29,090 bases of DNA from an uncultured Bacilli bacterium (GCA_947599755.1 CANQFO010000005.1:1-29090); one strand, 5' to 3'; shown: positions 16,946-25,606, counted from the first letter of the stretch. A program made the numbers and translations. The notes: generated by a model from the sequence alone, not told the origin.

Positions 16946-18355
16946 TTATTTTTGCTTTATTTTTTGGTTTGGGATTAGGAAGTAGAAATTACTTCCTTTT
17001 TTGTTTTTGGATTCAATTCCATAAGGAAATTGATGAAGTTCTAAAATGTTTTTTACTATTGATAAACCTAAACCTGTTCCAATTAAGTTTCTTTTGTGAA
17101 GTTTTTCTGTTTTGTAATATTTATCCCATATGTAGGGAATATCTTTTTTGGCAATTCCTTTTCCGGTATCTATAATTTCTATTAAAATTCCTTCTTTGTT
17201 TTCTTTTACTTTAATTTTTACTTGATGATCTGTTCCTGTATAATATATGGCATTATTAATTAAGTTATAAATTACTTGTTCTATTTTTTTTCGATCTAAT
17301 TGGGCATATAATTTTTCTTTTGAATGTTCAAAGATGAAATTGTATTTTTCTGTTTCTTTTAATATTTGATATCGTTTTAAAATTTTTTCGATCATAGAAA
17401 TTAATTCTACTTGTTCGATTTTTAATTTTTCCATGTCTGATTGCATTTTTGATAAGTCTAAAATATCATTTACTAGAGTGGTTAGCCGATCAGTTTCTTC
17501 AATAATAATGTTTAAATTTTCTTGTCTTTTCTTTTTCTGATTAACATGTAAATCTCTACTCATTTCTGCATAGGCTTTGATCATGGTAAGAGGTGTTTTT
17601 AAATCGTGTGAGACGTTTGCCATAAGATCTCTACGATATTGATCTGTTTTGGATAGTTCTTTATTGACATAATTTAGTGTGTTTGAAAGTTCTTGTATTT
17701 CTTCAATTTGTGTATTGTTATCGAAGACTAGGTTAAAATTTCCTGTTGCTAGTTTCTTCGCTGTTTGGTTTAGTTTGATAATAGGATTAGATATATGTTT
17801 AGATATAAAATAAGAAAGAAGAAAGGATAAAATTAAAACAATAATTGTGATTAAGAATAACTGTTCGCGAAGAATGTGAACTGTTGAATCAATTGGTTCT
17901 AATGAAGTGTTGATGAATACATATTGATTATTATTTAATCGTAGGGCATAAATATATGTTTGATTGTTAAATTTTGGATTTATTAATTCATATGAGGTTT
18001 CTTGTTCATTATTTATGATAAATTTGTATTTATATTGTGTTTGTTGTTCTTTTCCAGAAAAACATCCTTTTCCTAAAAAGGATGATGAATATAGAGAATT
18101 AAAAGATTGATCAATTACTTCAACGCATACACTTTTATCATAAGCTAATTTATTTATTGTTTCTTCTAAGGATTTTTCTTGTTGATGATATTTGATTGCT
18201 TTGGCGACAGTTTTTACATCTTTTATTTTGATATAACGATAATATTTATTTAGAAATAATACTTGAAATGTCCATAAAAATCCTAATATTAATAATGAGA
18301 ATAGTAGAAAATATTTCCAAATTACAACGTTTAGACTATTTTTCTTTTTCAACAA
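16946..18355 (-). CDS. Sensor histidine kinase (HAMP-HisKA-HATPase)
   Basis: A 469-residue membrane sensor. Transmembrane helix 1 is about residues 12-35, an extracytoplasmic sensor region of about 125 residues follows with two cysteines (77 and 98), helix 2 is about 163-185, then HAMP (about 188-240). The dimerisation/phosphotransfer domain has NVSHDLKTPLTMIKAYAE with phospho-acceptor His250. The ATPase domain shows the N box (LINNAIYYT), G1 (DTGKGI) and G2 (GTGLGL). The start is TTG at 18355 or the adjacent TTG at 18352, overlapping the end of the regulator gene by about 20 bases, so translation is coupled. The end is 7 bases from the convergent helD-like gene, and the last 20 codons contain that gene's terminator on the opposite strand. 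The signal is unknown. Confidence 0.93.
   Translation of the reverse strand: MLKKKNSLNVVIWKYFLLFSLLILGFLWTFQVLFLNKYYRYIKIKDVKTVAKAIKYHQQEKSLEETINKLAYDKSVCVEVIDQSFNSLYSSSFLGKGCFSGKEQQTQYKYKFIINNEQETSYELINPKFNNQTYIYALRLNNNQYVFINTSLEPIDSTVHILREQLFLITIIVLILSFLLSYFISKHISNPIIKLNQTAKKLATGNFNLVFDNNTQIEEIQELSNTLNYVNKELSKTDQYRRDLMANVSHDLKTPLTMIKAYAEMSRDLHVNQKKKRQENLNIIIEETDRLTTLVNDILDLSKMQSDMEKLKIEQVELISMIEKILKRYQILKETEKYNFIFEHSKEKLYAQLDRKKIEQVIYNLINNAIYYTGTDHQVKIKVKENKEGILIEIIDTGKGIAKKDIPYIWDKYYKTEKLHKRNLIGTGLGLSIVKNILELHQFPYGIESKNKKGSNFYFLIPNQKIKQK
16977..17002 (+). terminator. Rho-independent terminator of the HelD-like gene, inside the kinase coding region
   Basis: Perfect 8-bp stem AGGAAGTA/TACTTCCT (16977-16984 and 16990-16997), loop GAAAT, then six T (16997-17002). 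It lies 39 bases past the helD stop but on the opposite strand within the last codons of the histidine kinase. Confidence 0.75.
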
Positions 18356-19004
18356 ATTTATATCCTATACCGTGAACAGTAATGATGTGATTACGATATT
18401 TTCCTAAATTATTTCTTAACATTTTTATATGGGTATCAATTGTTCGATAATCACCAAAATAATCATATCCCCATATTTTGGATAGTAATTGTTCTCTGGA
18501 AATAGCAATTTCTTTATTCTCAATTAAATAGGTAAGAATTTCGAATTCTTTTGGTGTAATATTTACATTTTTTTGATCAATTGTTAGGGTATGAGCAGAA
18601 AAATTTAATTCAAGAGTATTTAGTTTATATATATTTGGTAGGTGAGTTCCACTTCTTTTTAAAATTGCTTTTACTCTTGCTATTAATTCTTTTGGTGAAA
18701 ATGGTTTTGTTAAATAATCATCAATTCCTAAATCAAAACCTAAAAGTTTGTCATATTCTTCTCCACGAGCAGATAAGACAATGGTAGGAATTCGTTTTTC
18801 TTTTGGTAAATTTTTTAACATGGTAAATCCGTCCATTATAGGCATCATAATATCTAGAATTAATAAATCATAGGTATGAGTAAGAAGTTTTTCTAAAGCT
18901 TGTTTTCCACTTTCTGCTTCATCTGTTGTGAAGTGGTTGGCGATACAATATTCTTTAATTACATCACGTATCATTTTTTCATCTTCTACAATTAATATTT
19001 TCAT
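18336..19004 (-). CDS. OmpR/PhoB-family response regulator
   Basis: A 222-residue DNA-binding regulator. The receiver domain (1-118) has the acidic pair Glu7-Asp8 (VEDEK), phospho-acceptor Asp51 in LILDIMMPIMDGF, the switch Ser78 (VLSARG) and Lys100 in YLTKPFSPKEL. The winged-helix domain (about 128-220) has TPKEFEILTYLIENK, SREQLLSKIWGYD and RTIDTHIKMLRNNLG, with the C-terminal wing HGIGYKFV. The ATG at 19004 has AGGAGG (minus strand, 19012-19017) at good spacing. It is the first gene of the two-gene regulator-kinase operon and overlaps the kinase start. The target genes are unknown; the nearest is the flippase immediately upstream on the same strand. Confidence 0.95.
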   Translation of the reverse strand: MKILIVEDEKMIRDVIKEYCIANHFTTDEAESGKQALEKLLTHTYDLLILDIMMPIMDGFTMLKNLPKEKRIPTIVLSARGEEYDKLLGFDLGIDDYLTKPFSPKELIARVKAILKRSGTHLPNIYKLNTLELNFSAHTLTIDQKNVNITPKEFEILTYLIENKEIAISREQLLSKIWGYDYFGDYRTIDTHIKMLRNNLGKYRNHIITVHGIGYKFVEKEK

Positions 19005-19026
19005 TGGAATTCCTCCTAATGAATAT

Positions 19027-19056
19027 ATTATATAATAAATGTGTAAACTAAGTGAA
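19027..19056 (-). promoter_or_regulatory. Candidate promoter of the regulator-kinase operon
   Basis: On the minus strand TTCACT (19056-19051), an 18-base spacer and a perfect TATAAT (19032-19027). The start codon is 22 bases further. It occupies the 58-base gap between the flippase stop and the regulator start, so read-through from the flippase is also possible. Confidence 0.5.
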
Positions 19057-19062
19057 ATTTTT

Positions 19063-20361
19063 TTAGCTTGTTGGTTGTAGGGCTTGTTTTACTTTTTTGT
19101 AATTATGAATGGTAACAACAAAGACATTTATACTAATGGCGATAATTAAACCCCATAGTCCTATTTTTAGGAAAGATAGAAGAAATAAAAGCATTGTTCT
19201 AGTAATCATTCCTAAAGTAGTTCCTATCATTGCTTCATGACTTTTTCCCATTGCATCTAAACAGGAAGATAGTGGGGATTGAATATATTGAAATAGGCAT
19301 ACTGGGGCTAAAAAACGGATGTAATTTGTTCCTTGTTTGGTGTGATAAATTAGGTTTAATAGAAAATCTGGGAATATTACGAAAGAAATGGTTACGGGGA
19401 TACCAATGATTAAAGATAAAGTAATTGCTTGAGATAGTTTCTTTTTGACGCTATGATATCTTTTATTAGCATATTCTTTTGATACGATGGGTAGAAGTGC
19501 TTGGGAAATGGCTAGTGTAAAAAATGAGGGAAGTAATATAAGTGGCATGACGTAACCGGATAAAATACCATATTCTCTTGTAATATATGAATTTTGATAT
19601 CCAATATAATGTAGGGTGCTACTTAAAATGATGGGTTCTAAAAAATAACCAACACTTCCAATTAATCTTCCTGCTGTTGTTGGAATACCAATTTCTAAAC
19701 TTTCTTTTATATATGTTTTGTCTAATTTTAGATCAGTTTTTTTAATTTTAACATTTTTTGGGAGAAATATAAATAAAATTAAAATTGAAGCTGCTTCGCT
19801 GATGATATTTGATAAGATGATAAAACAGACAGCGTATTGGATACCTTTTTTTAAAAAGAAAGAAACTCCTAAGATCATTAATATTAGACGGACGATATCT
19901 TCTACTAAATTGGAAATTACATGTGGTAGCATTTTTTCTTTTCCGAAAAAATAACTGCGGCAAATACTTGAGATGCTAGTAAAAGGAATGACTAAAGCAA
20001 TTGCTAAAATACCATAATAAGTTAAATCATTGTGTAGTAGGTTATGGGATAAAATAGGGGCAAAGCTAATAATGATTAACATTAAGCAAATATTTACTAA
20101 TAAAGTAATGGGAATAACTGAAAAAAATAATTGTTTGTTATTTTTTTTGTCTTCTGCAATTAATTTTGATAGGGCCACTGGCATACCAAATTGGCTAATT
20201 CCTATAAATAAGGAAAAAGTTGGAAGAATTAGCATATATAGTCCTAATCCTTCTGTACCAATTAATCTACTCATGATAATTTTAATGATCATACCTAATA
20301 TTTTTGTTAAAAATCCTCCAATTAGTAGGATGATTGTTGATTGAATAAATTTTTCTTTCAT
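19063..20361 (-). CDS. Polysaccharide/lipid flippase of the SpoVB/MurJ (MVF) family
   Basis: A 432-residue, roughly 12-helix membrane protein. It begins with IQSTIILLIGGFLTKILGMIIKIIMSRLIGTEGLGLYMLI, the typical start of SpoVB/Wzx-type flippases (helix 1 plus the GxGLG turn), and keeps the SQFGMPVALSKLIAE segment of helix 2. It should move a polyprenyl-linked precursor such as lipid II or a glycan repeat across the membrane. In sporulating relatives SpoVB has a spore cortex role; nothing else here points to sporulation, so a vegetative role is more likely. The ATG at 20361 has only a poor ribosome site (TTTAAT ahead). It is encoded directly upstream of the two-component system on the same strand. 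Confidence 0.85.
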   Translation of the reverse strand: MKEKFIQSTIILLIGGFLTKILGMIIKIIMSRLIGTEGLGLYMLILPTFSLFIGISQFGMPVALSKLIAEDKKNNKQLFFSVIPITLLVNICLMLIIISFAPILSHNLLHNDLTYYGILAIALVIPFTSISSICRSYFFGKEKMLPHVISNLVEDIVRLILMILGVSFFLKKGIQYAVCFIILSNIISEAASILILFIFLPKNVKIKKTDLKLDKTYIKESLEIGIPTTAGRLIGSVGYFLEPIILSSTLHYIGYQNSYITREYGILSGYVMPLILLPSFFTLAISQALLPIVSKEYANKRYHSVKKKLSQAITLSLIIGIPVTISFVIFPDFLLNLIYHTKQGTNYIRFLAPVCLFQYIQSPLSSCLDAMGKSHEAMIGTTLGMITRTMLLFLLSFLKIGLWGLIIAISINVFVVTIHNYKKVKQALQPTS

Positions 20362-20487
20362 ATTAAACTATATGAAAATGGGGAAAATATATGTTTTATA
20401 ATCTGTTTATCCTATGATTGTGGTAATTATCGAACATATGGTAGAATTCGTAAAGAATATTGTAAAATTTTGTTGTTCAAGTGCAAT

Positions 20488-20509
20488 GATACTTTTCTTT
20501 CGAAGTATC
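20488..20509 (+). other. Hairpin in the leader of the 20541 gene
   Basis: Perfect 7-bp stem GATACTT/AAGTATC (20488-20494 and 20503-20509) with an 8-base loop and no T run, so not a terminator. The arm sequence GTATCC recurs at 20515-20520 just before the ribosome site. The 20362-20540 interval otherwise holds only divergent promoter DNA, with a TATAAT near 20396 on the plus strand. Confidence 0.35.
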
Positions 20510-20540
20510 CTATGGTATCCTTTTATTAGAGGTGGAAGGA

Positions 20541-21629
20541 ATGAACGATTTAGTTGAGTTTTTCATGTCAAAGGAGATTTTGGTTGTTTATCTTGTTATT
20601 GGTATTGCTTGTATTTTATATTTTATTGTACAGTTAATTGATAAGACTTATCAAAGAAGAAAACAGAGACAAAATACTAAAGAATTGAATCAATTGGTAG
20701 AAAATGTATGTGATGTAGTAGATCAAATGCCGATAATGGAGAAACAAGAACAACCTATAGTTTTACCAGATCAAACTCAAAATTTAATTTCGGAAGATGA
20801 AAAATCTCTACCAAATAAGCTTTCTTTAGAAGATGCAGATGTTTTGGTTAATCAACCGGTTACTGAGAAATTAACCTTGCCTATTTGTGAAGAAGAGAAA
20901 AAATCTGATAGTATTGAAGCTATGATTTTGAATCATATGCCTGATCATCGTTCTTTTTCCGATCAAGTTGGTTCTGATTCTAATCCATCTGTTACTCAGC
21001 CTAAAGAGATGCTTACTGCTGATGCTTCTAGTTTAGGGGAGTTGATGTATACTAATATTGAACCTGATGTTAGCGAAGCACAACAAGAATTATTACGGTT
21101 GACACAGGAATTGGAACAGGTAGAACAAGATAAAAATATTCCTTTAACTAGTTTTGAAGAAGAACAAGAAAAGGATGCTATTATTAGTTTAGAGGAATTA
21201 ATGAAAAAAGGAAAAGAATTGGTTTCTAATAATGAAATTTCTCAATATGCAGATGAAGGAAATGAACCAATTAGTTTAGAGGATTTAGAAAGAAAAATGA
21301 AACAGGTTAATTCTTCTTCTGTAATTGATATGAGTCAGAAAGAGCCTGTAATTATTGCTTCTGTTCAAGAAATGGGATCAGAAATAGAGAAACATGAAGG
21401 TTTTAGCTTTTCTATGGCTCAAGAAGATGTTAGGCCTGTCTATCAAGGGTATAAAAAATTTCAGAGTAGTCCTATTATTTCTCCTATTTATGGAATTGAG
21501 AAAAAAGAGACTTCTGCTCCAGAATTAGAGTTAGAAAATACTGCTAATTATGAAAAATTAGATGAAGAAATTAAAAAAACAAATGAGTTTTTGATGACTT
21601 TAAAAGAATTGCAGAAGCATTTAGAATAA
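20541..21629 (+). CDS. Membrane-anchored acidic protein of unknown function
   Basis: I do not recognise this 362-residue protein. One membrane helix lies near the N terminus (about 11-33, ILVVYLVIGIACILYFIVQLI) followed by a basic stretch KTYQRRKQRQ, so the large C-terminal part should be cytoplasmic by the positive-inside rule. The tail is acidic, rich in Glu, Gln and Ser and mostly disordered-looking, with short helical repeats: ISLEELMKKGKELV and ISLEDLERKMKQV about 30 residues apart, and related pieces LSLEDADVLV and SLGELMYT. It ends in a charged helix (EEIKKTNEFLMTLKELQKHL). The layout resembles membrane-tethered scaffolds, but no family can be named. ATG 20541 follows AGAGGTGG (20528-20535); GTG 20532 is inside that site. 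A terminator follows, so it is probably monocistronic. Confidence 0.75.
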   Translation: MNDLVEFFMSKEILVVYLVIGIACILYFIVQLIDKTYQRRKQRQNTKELNQLVENVCDVVDQMPIMEKQEQPIVLPDQTQNLISEDEKSLPNKLSLEDADVLVNQPVTEKLTLPICEEEKKSDSIEAMILNHMPDHRSFSDQVGSDSNPSVTQPKEMLTADASSLGELMYTNIEPDVSEAQQELLRLTQELEQVEQDKNIPLTSFEEEQEKDAIISLEELMKKGKELVSNNEISQYADEGNEPISLEDLERKMKQVNSSSVIDMSQKEPVIIASVQEMGSEIEKHEGFSFSMAQEDVRPVYQGYKKFQSSPIISPIYGIEKKETSAPELELENTANYEKLDEEIKKTNEFLMTLKELQKHLE

Positions 21630-21635
21630 ATTTTG

Positions 21636-21662
21636 ATGATTCGTTTTGGATCATTTTTTTTT
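21636..21662 (+). terminator. Rho-independent terminator after the 20541 gene
   Basis: Stem ATGATTC/GGATCAT (21636-21642 and 21648-21654, 7 bp with one G-T), loop GTTTT, then nine T (21654-21662). Confidence 0.85.
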
Positions 21663-21709
21663 GTTTCTTTTGCAAACTTAATAAATTTCTGGCTAAAATC
21701 TATGAAATG

Positions 21710-21718
21710 TGTTATAAT
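21710..21718 (+). promoter_or_regulatory. Promoter (extended -10) of mtaB-recD2
   Basis: TGT plus TATAAT (21710-21718); no clear -35. The leader to ATG 21828 is about 100 bases, long for this genome. It contains GGGATAG (21735-21741), which can pair with CTATCTT at about 21787-21793 (two G-U pairs). Confidence 0.6.
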
Positions 21719-21827
21719 GAAGCAAAATGTGAAAGGGATAGTAGGATAAGTTTAAAAAAATAAATTTGATTTCTTTTTCAAAAGGGCTATCTTAGGTATA
21801 AATTATTTGGATAAGGAGAGTAGTTTT

Positions 21828-23102
21828 ATGATGAGAAGTGTGGGCATTTTATCTTTGGGTTGTAAAGTTAATACCTATGAGAGTGAGTATGTAATGAATC
21901 AATTAAAAAATAATGGTTATCAGATTAAAAATTTTAATGATATTTGTGATGTTTATATTATTAATACGTGTACAGTAACCAATACTAGTGATATTAAGTC
22001 ACGTAAAATGATTCGGAATGCTATTTCTCGAAATCCGGATGCTTGTGTTGTTGCGATGGGATGTTTTATAGAGGCTAACCATGATTATTCTGAAGAGGGA
22101 TTAGACATTGTTATTGGTAATCGAGATAAGTCTAAAATTGTAGCGATTTTGGATGAATATTTTTCTAAAAAACAGCAAATGAAATTACTTTATTCTTCTG
22201 AATATGAAAAATTTGAAGATATGTATATTGATTATTTTCCTGGAAGAACTAGGGCATTTGTAAAAATTCAGGATGGATGTGAGAATTTTTGTAGTTATTG
22301 CATTATTCCTTATGTTCGTGGGAAGTGTCGCAGTAAGAAGAAAAAAGATGTGATTTTAGAAATTTCTGATTTAGTTCATCATGGGTATCAAGAAATTGTG
22401 TTAACAGGAATTCATACTGGTAATTATGGTGTAGATATTGATTGTTCATTTGCTCAACTTTTACAAGAAATTGTTCAAATTAATGGGCTAAAAAGATTAA
22501 GAATTTCTTCTATTGAAGTAACAGAATTAACAGATGAGGTTTTGGAAGTTATTCGGTGTAATTCTGTTATTGTTGATCATTTACATATTCCTTTACAAGC
22601 GGGAAGTGATGAAATATTAACATTAATGAATCGTAAATATAACTTAGATGAGTTTATGAATATGATAAAAAAAATTCGATCTATTCGACCTAATATTGCG
22701 ATTACTACAGATGTAATTGTTGGTTTTCCTGGTGAAAGTAGGGAGATGTTTTCAAAAACTTTGGCAACTTGTAAGCAAATAGGATTTGCTAAAATACATG
22801 TTTTTCCTTATAGTGAAAGAAAAGGGACTAAAGCAATGGATCTTCCTAATCATTTGGAAAATGATGAGAAAAAAAGAAGAGCAAGGGAATTACTTTCTTT
22901 ATCTAAGCAATTAGAAATCTCATATTTTTCCAAATTTTTGAATCAAGAAGTGGTAGCGTTAATTGAGGTTTGTAAGGATGGTTATAGTTATGGTCATACT
23001 GGTAACTTTTTATATATTAAAATTAGAGGAGAATATGAGCATAATACGTTTGTTGCGGGAATTGTTAGGAAAATTGATTATCCCTATTGTATAGTTGAAT
23101 AG
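21828..23102 (+). CDS. mtaB: tRNA t6A37 methylthiotransferase MtaB
   Basis: This radical SAM enzyme adds a methylthio group to N6-threonylcarbamoyladenosine 37 in tRNAs that read ANN codons, giving ms2t6A. The N-terminal UPF0004 domain holds the three cysteines for the auxiliary iron-sulfur cluster: Cys12 (LGCKVN), Cys48 (NTCTVTN) and Cys79 (MGCF). The radical SAM CxxxCxxC is Cys151, Cys155 and Cys158 in GCENFCSYCIIPYVRG. The C-terminal TRAM domain is short (about 365-424). GCKVN and NTCTVTNTSD are typical of MtaB rather than MiaB or RimO. ATG 21828 has AAGGAG (21813-21818) nine bases ahead; a TTG at 21807 is upstream of that site. recD2 starts nine bases after the stop, so they share a transcript. 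Confidence 0.94.
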   Translation: MMRSVGILSLGCKVNTYESEYVMNQLKNNGYQIKNFNDICDVYIINTCTVTNTSDIKSRKMIRNAISRNPDACVVAMGCFIEANHDYSEEGLDIVIGNRDKSKIVAILDEYFSKKQQMKLLYSSEYEKFEDMYIDYFPGRTRAFVKIQDGCENFCSYCIIPYVRGKCRSKKKKDVILEISDLVHHGYQEIVLTGIHTGNYGVDIDCSFAQLLQEIVQINGLKRLRISSIEVTELTDEVLEVIRCNSVIVDHLHIPLQAGSDEILTLMNRKYNLDEFMNMIKKIRSIRPNIAITTDVIVGFPGESREMFSKTLATCKQIGFAKIHVFPYSERKGTKAMDLPNHLENDEKKRRARELLSLSKQLEISYFSKFLNQEVVALIEVCKDGYSYGHTGNFLYIKIRGEYEHNTFVAGIVRKIDYPYCIVE

Positions 23103-23111
23103 AGGTGTTTT

Positions 23112-25304
23112 ATGAGGACATATATTAAAGGAAATTATCGAAGAAGTATTTATCAAAATGATAATGGATACCATATTGGATTATTTAAAGTTATTGACAC
23201 TAATGATGAAAAATTGGCAGATTATTTGGATCGAGTGATTACTTTTACTGGTTATTTTCATGAATTAAATGATATGGATACTTATCTTTTTTTTGGACAA
23301 TTGGTTTATCATGAAAAATATGGAGAACAGTTTCAAGTTGAAAATTATGAAAGATGCAAACCAGAGGAAAAGGATGCTATTGTTGATTTTTTGACTAGTG
23401 GTTTATTTAAAGGAATTGGGGAGAAAAAAGCAAAAGCAATTGTTGATGTTTTGGGAAAAGATACGTTAAAAATTATTTTGGAAAATCCAGATAATCTTCT
23501 TTTAATTCCTACTATTACGAAAAAAAATATTTCTGTTTTGCATAATCAGTTGATTCAGTATGAAAAAAGTTATGAAACCATTTTATTTTTAAGTAAGTTA
23601 GGATTTTCTACTAAAGATAGTATGCTTATCTATCATCATTATCAAGATAAAACTAGGGAGATAATTGATACAAATATTTATCAATTAGTTTCTGATCTTT
23701 ATTCTATTCATTTTAAAAAAATTGATCAAATTGCTCTTCGTGCAGGATTAAAGCAAGATGCTATGATTCGAGTCGAAGCGGCTATTTTATATGTTATGGA
23801 AGAAGTTAGTAATGTTTATGGACATAGTTATTATTTTCAAAAAGAAATTTTTTCCTATTTGCCAAGGATTTTACAAATTCAAATTGATGAGTCTATTTAT
23901 TTGCAAGCATTGGAAGAGTTGGAAAAAAATTTAAAAATTATTCATCAAGATGAGAAATATTATTTAAAGGAAATGTATGAAGCAGAGACTTTAATTGCTA
24001 AACGTTTTCTTTTATTAACTAAGAATTGTGAAGAATTGGATTTTGATGTTTCTTTGAAAATTAAAGAGTTAGAGAGCTTTTTTCAAATTCAATATAATGC
24101 TGAACAGATTAATGCAATTGCTGCTAGTATGAAAAATCATTTTTTTATTATTACTGGTGGTCCTGGTACAGGGAAAACAACTATTTTACAGGCTATTGTT
24201 GAACTTTATCGACTATGTCATCATTTTTCTTATGAAAATTTACAGGAAAAAATTGCTTTACTTGCTCCAACGGGAAGAGCTGCTAAAAGAATGGGTGAAA
24301 AAACTTATGTTAAAGCATCTACTATTCATCGATTTTTAAAATGGCAAAAGGATACCAATACTTTTCAAGTTAATGAATATAATAAAAGTAAAGTTGAATT
24401 GGTTATTATTGATGAAGCTAGTATGATTGATACTTATTTAATGGCAAATTTATTAAAAGGATTATCTGTAAATTGTAGAATGATTATTGTAGGGGATGAT
24501 CATCAATTACCATCGGTTGGTCCTGGACAAATTCTTCATGATTTAATTGATAGTCAGGTGTTGCCAGTTATTGAATTAAAAAATTTGTATCGTCAAGGGA
24601 AAAAATCAAATATTATTTCGTTTGCTTATGATATTCGAAATGGGTGTATTGATCATCAATATTTTAATCAGCAAGAAGATTTAACTTTTATTGAAAAAGA
24701 TTTGGATTTGGTTGTGCCTACCATTATGGAGCTTTCTAGAACTTATCAAGATTTATCTGATAAAGAGTTTCAAATTTTGGCACCAATGTATAAAACTTTG
24801 GCTGGAATTGATGAAATTAATGTCAAACTTCAATCTATTTTTAATCCTAAATCAGAAAAATTAAAAGAAATTTGTATTGGAGAGAGTATTTTTAGAGAGG
24901 GAGATAAAGTGATTCAATTGACTAATATGCCAGATGAAAATGTTTATAATGGTGATATTGGATTTATTGAAAAAATTGTTGTTTCTCCTAAAAAAGAAAT
25001 TCATATTCGTTTTGATCAAAATATTGTGAAATATACACCATCTAATTTTCATTGTTTTCGTCTTGCTTATGCAATTTCTATTCATAAAGCACAAGGAAGT
25101 GAATTTGATATTGTCATTATTCCTATTGTTAAAAATTATAACAAAATGCTTTATCGAAAATTAATTTATACAGCTGTTACTAGAAGTAAAAAGAAATTGT
25201 ATTTAGTGGGTAATTTAGATGCATTAGATTATGCGATTTCTAATGATAAAGAAGATTTACGAAGAACTACTATTAAACAATTTTTAATTCATGGTATAAA
25301 ATAA
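23112..25304 (+). CDS. recD2: ATP-dependent DNA helicase RecD2
   Basis: RecD2 is a 5'-3' superfamily 1B helicase found in bacteria without RecBC and linked to replication fork and mismatch repair. The N-terminal OB-like and helix-hairpin-helix region (LTSGLFKGIGEKKAKAIVDVLG, about 97-118) distinguishes RecD2 from RecD. Helicase motifs: Walker A GGPGTGKTT (349-357), motif II IIDEAS (Asp434-Glu435), motif III GDDHQLPSVGPGQIL, motif V/VI IHKAQGSEFD and YTAVTRSKKKLYLVG. The length of 730 is typical. The ATG at 23112 has AGAGGTG ahead. It is cotranscribed with mtaB and followed 36 bases later by a tiny membrane peptide gene. Confidence 0.96.
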   Translation: MRTYIKGNYRRSIYQNDNGYHIGLFKVIDTNDEKLADYLDRVITFTGYFHELNDMDTYLFFGQLVYHEKYGEQFQVENYERCKPEEKDAIVDFLTSGLFKGIGEKKAKAIVDVLGKDTLKIILENPDNLLLIPTITKKNISVLHNQLIQYEKSYETILFLSKLGFSTKDSMLIYHHYQDKTREIIDTNIYQLVSDLYSIHFKKIDQIALRAGLKQDAMIRVEAAILYVMEEVSNVYGHSYYFQKEIFSYLPRILQIQIDESIYLQALEELEKNLKIIHQDEKYYLKEMYEAETLIAKRFLLLTKNCEELDFDVSLKIKELESFFQIQYNAEQINAIAASMKNHFFIITGGPGTGKTTILQAIVELYRLCHHFSYENLQEKIALLAPTGRAAKRMGEKTYVKASTIHRFLKWQKDTNTFQVNEYNKSKVELVIIDEASMIDTYLMANLLKGLSVNCRMIIVGDDHQLPSVGPGQILHDLIDSQVLPVIELKNLYRQGKKSNIISFAYDIRNGCIDHQYFNQQEDLTFIEKDLDLVVPTIMELSRTYQDLSDKEFQILAPMYKTLAGIDEINVKLQSIFNPKSEKLKEICIGESIFREGDKVIQLTNMPDENVYNGDIGFIEKIVVSPKKEIHIRFDQNIVKYTPSNFHCFRLAYAISIHKAQGSEFDIVIIPIVKNYNKMLYRKLIYTAVTRSKKKLYLVGNLDALDYAISNDKEDLRRTTIKQFLIHGIK

Positions 25305-25340
25305 AAAAAATCCCTCATAATAAAGATAGAGGTGATTAAT

Positions 25341-25508
25341 TTGGAAAAAAGTATGATGAAAACAATGGTAATGACTATGATTATCGGAGGAATGGGAATT
25401 GCTGGTTATATGTATATGAAGAAAAATCCTCAGGTAATGGATGAAATGAGATGTATGGCTAAAAACATGGCAAAAAAGACTTATGACAAATTAGAAGATA
25501 TGGATTAA
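25341..25508 (+). CDS. 55-residue methionine-rich small membrane protein (YtxH-like)
   Basis: This small gene starts at TTG 25341 with GAGGTGA (25329-25335) five bases ahead and ends at TAA 25506-25508. The product has one membrane segment (about 9-26, with GGMGIAGYMYM) followed by a basic-then-acidic tail (KKNPQVMDEM...KLEDMD). Fourteen of its 55 residues are methionine. The architecture recalls the short YtxH-like proteins of Bacillota, whose function is unknown. The strong ribosome site and its place behind recD2 argue that it is real. It may be copper- or oxidation-sensitive because of the methionines, but that is speculation. Confidence 0.7.
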   Translation: MEKSMMKTMVMTMIIGGMGIAGYMYMKKNPQVMDEMRCMAKNMAKKTYDKLEDMD

Positions 25509-25518
25509 ATTTTGTTAT

Positions 25519-25555
25519 AAACAATAATTGGCTATATTCAATTATTTGTTTTGTT
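25519..25555 (+). terminator. Terminator candidate after the small membrane protein
   Basis: AAACAATAATTG (25519-25530) pairs with CAATTATTTGTTT (25539-25551): about 12 bp with one bulged T, all AT-rich except the two C-G pairs. The tail TTTTGTT is short, so this may act with the next hairpin. Confidence 0.5.
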
Positions 25556-25560
25556 GAAAG

Positions 25561-25584
25561 AAGAAAAAAATTTCTTTTTTTTTT
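25561..25584. terminator. Bidirectional terminator between convergent genes
   Basis: AAGAAA/TTTCTT (25561-25566 and 25571-25576) around AAAA, followed by ten T up to 25584; on the other strand the arm is preceded by an A-rich run that gives T's. It lies between the ends of the 25341 and 25607 genes. The stem is weak. Confidence 0.5.
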
Positions 25585-25606
25585 GACTTGATTATTGAGA
25601 AAGGGA

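Noticed and set aside
20341..20529. 62-codon plus-strand frame between the flippase and the 20541 gene
   Set aside because: It starts inside the flippase antisense, has no ribosome site and reads like non-coding AT-rich DNA.
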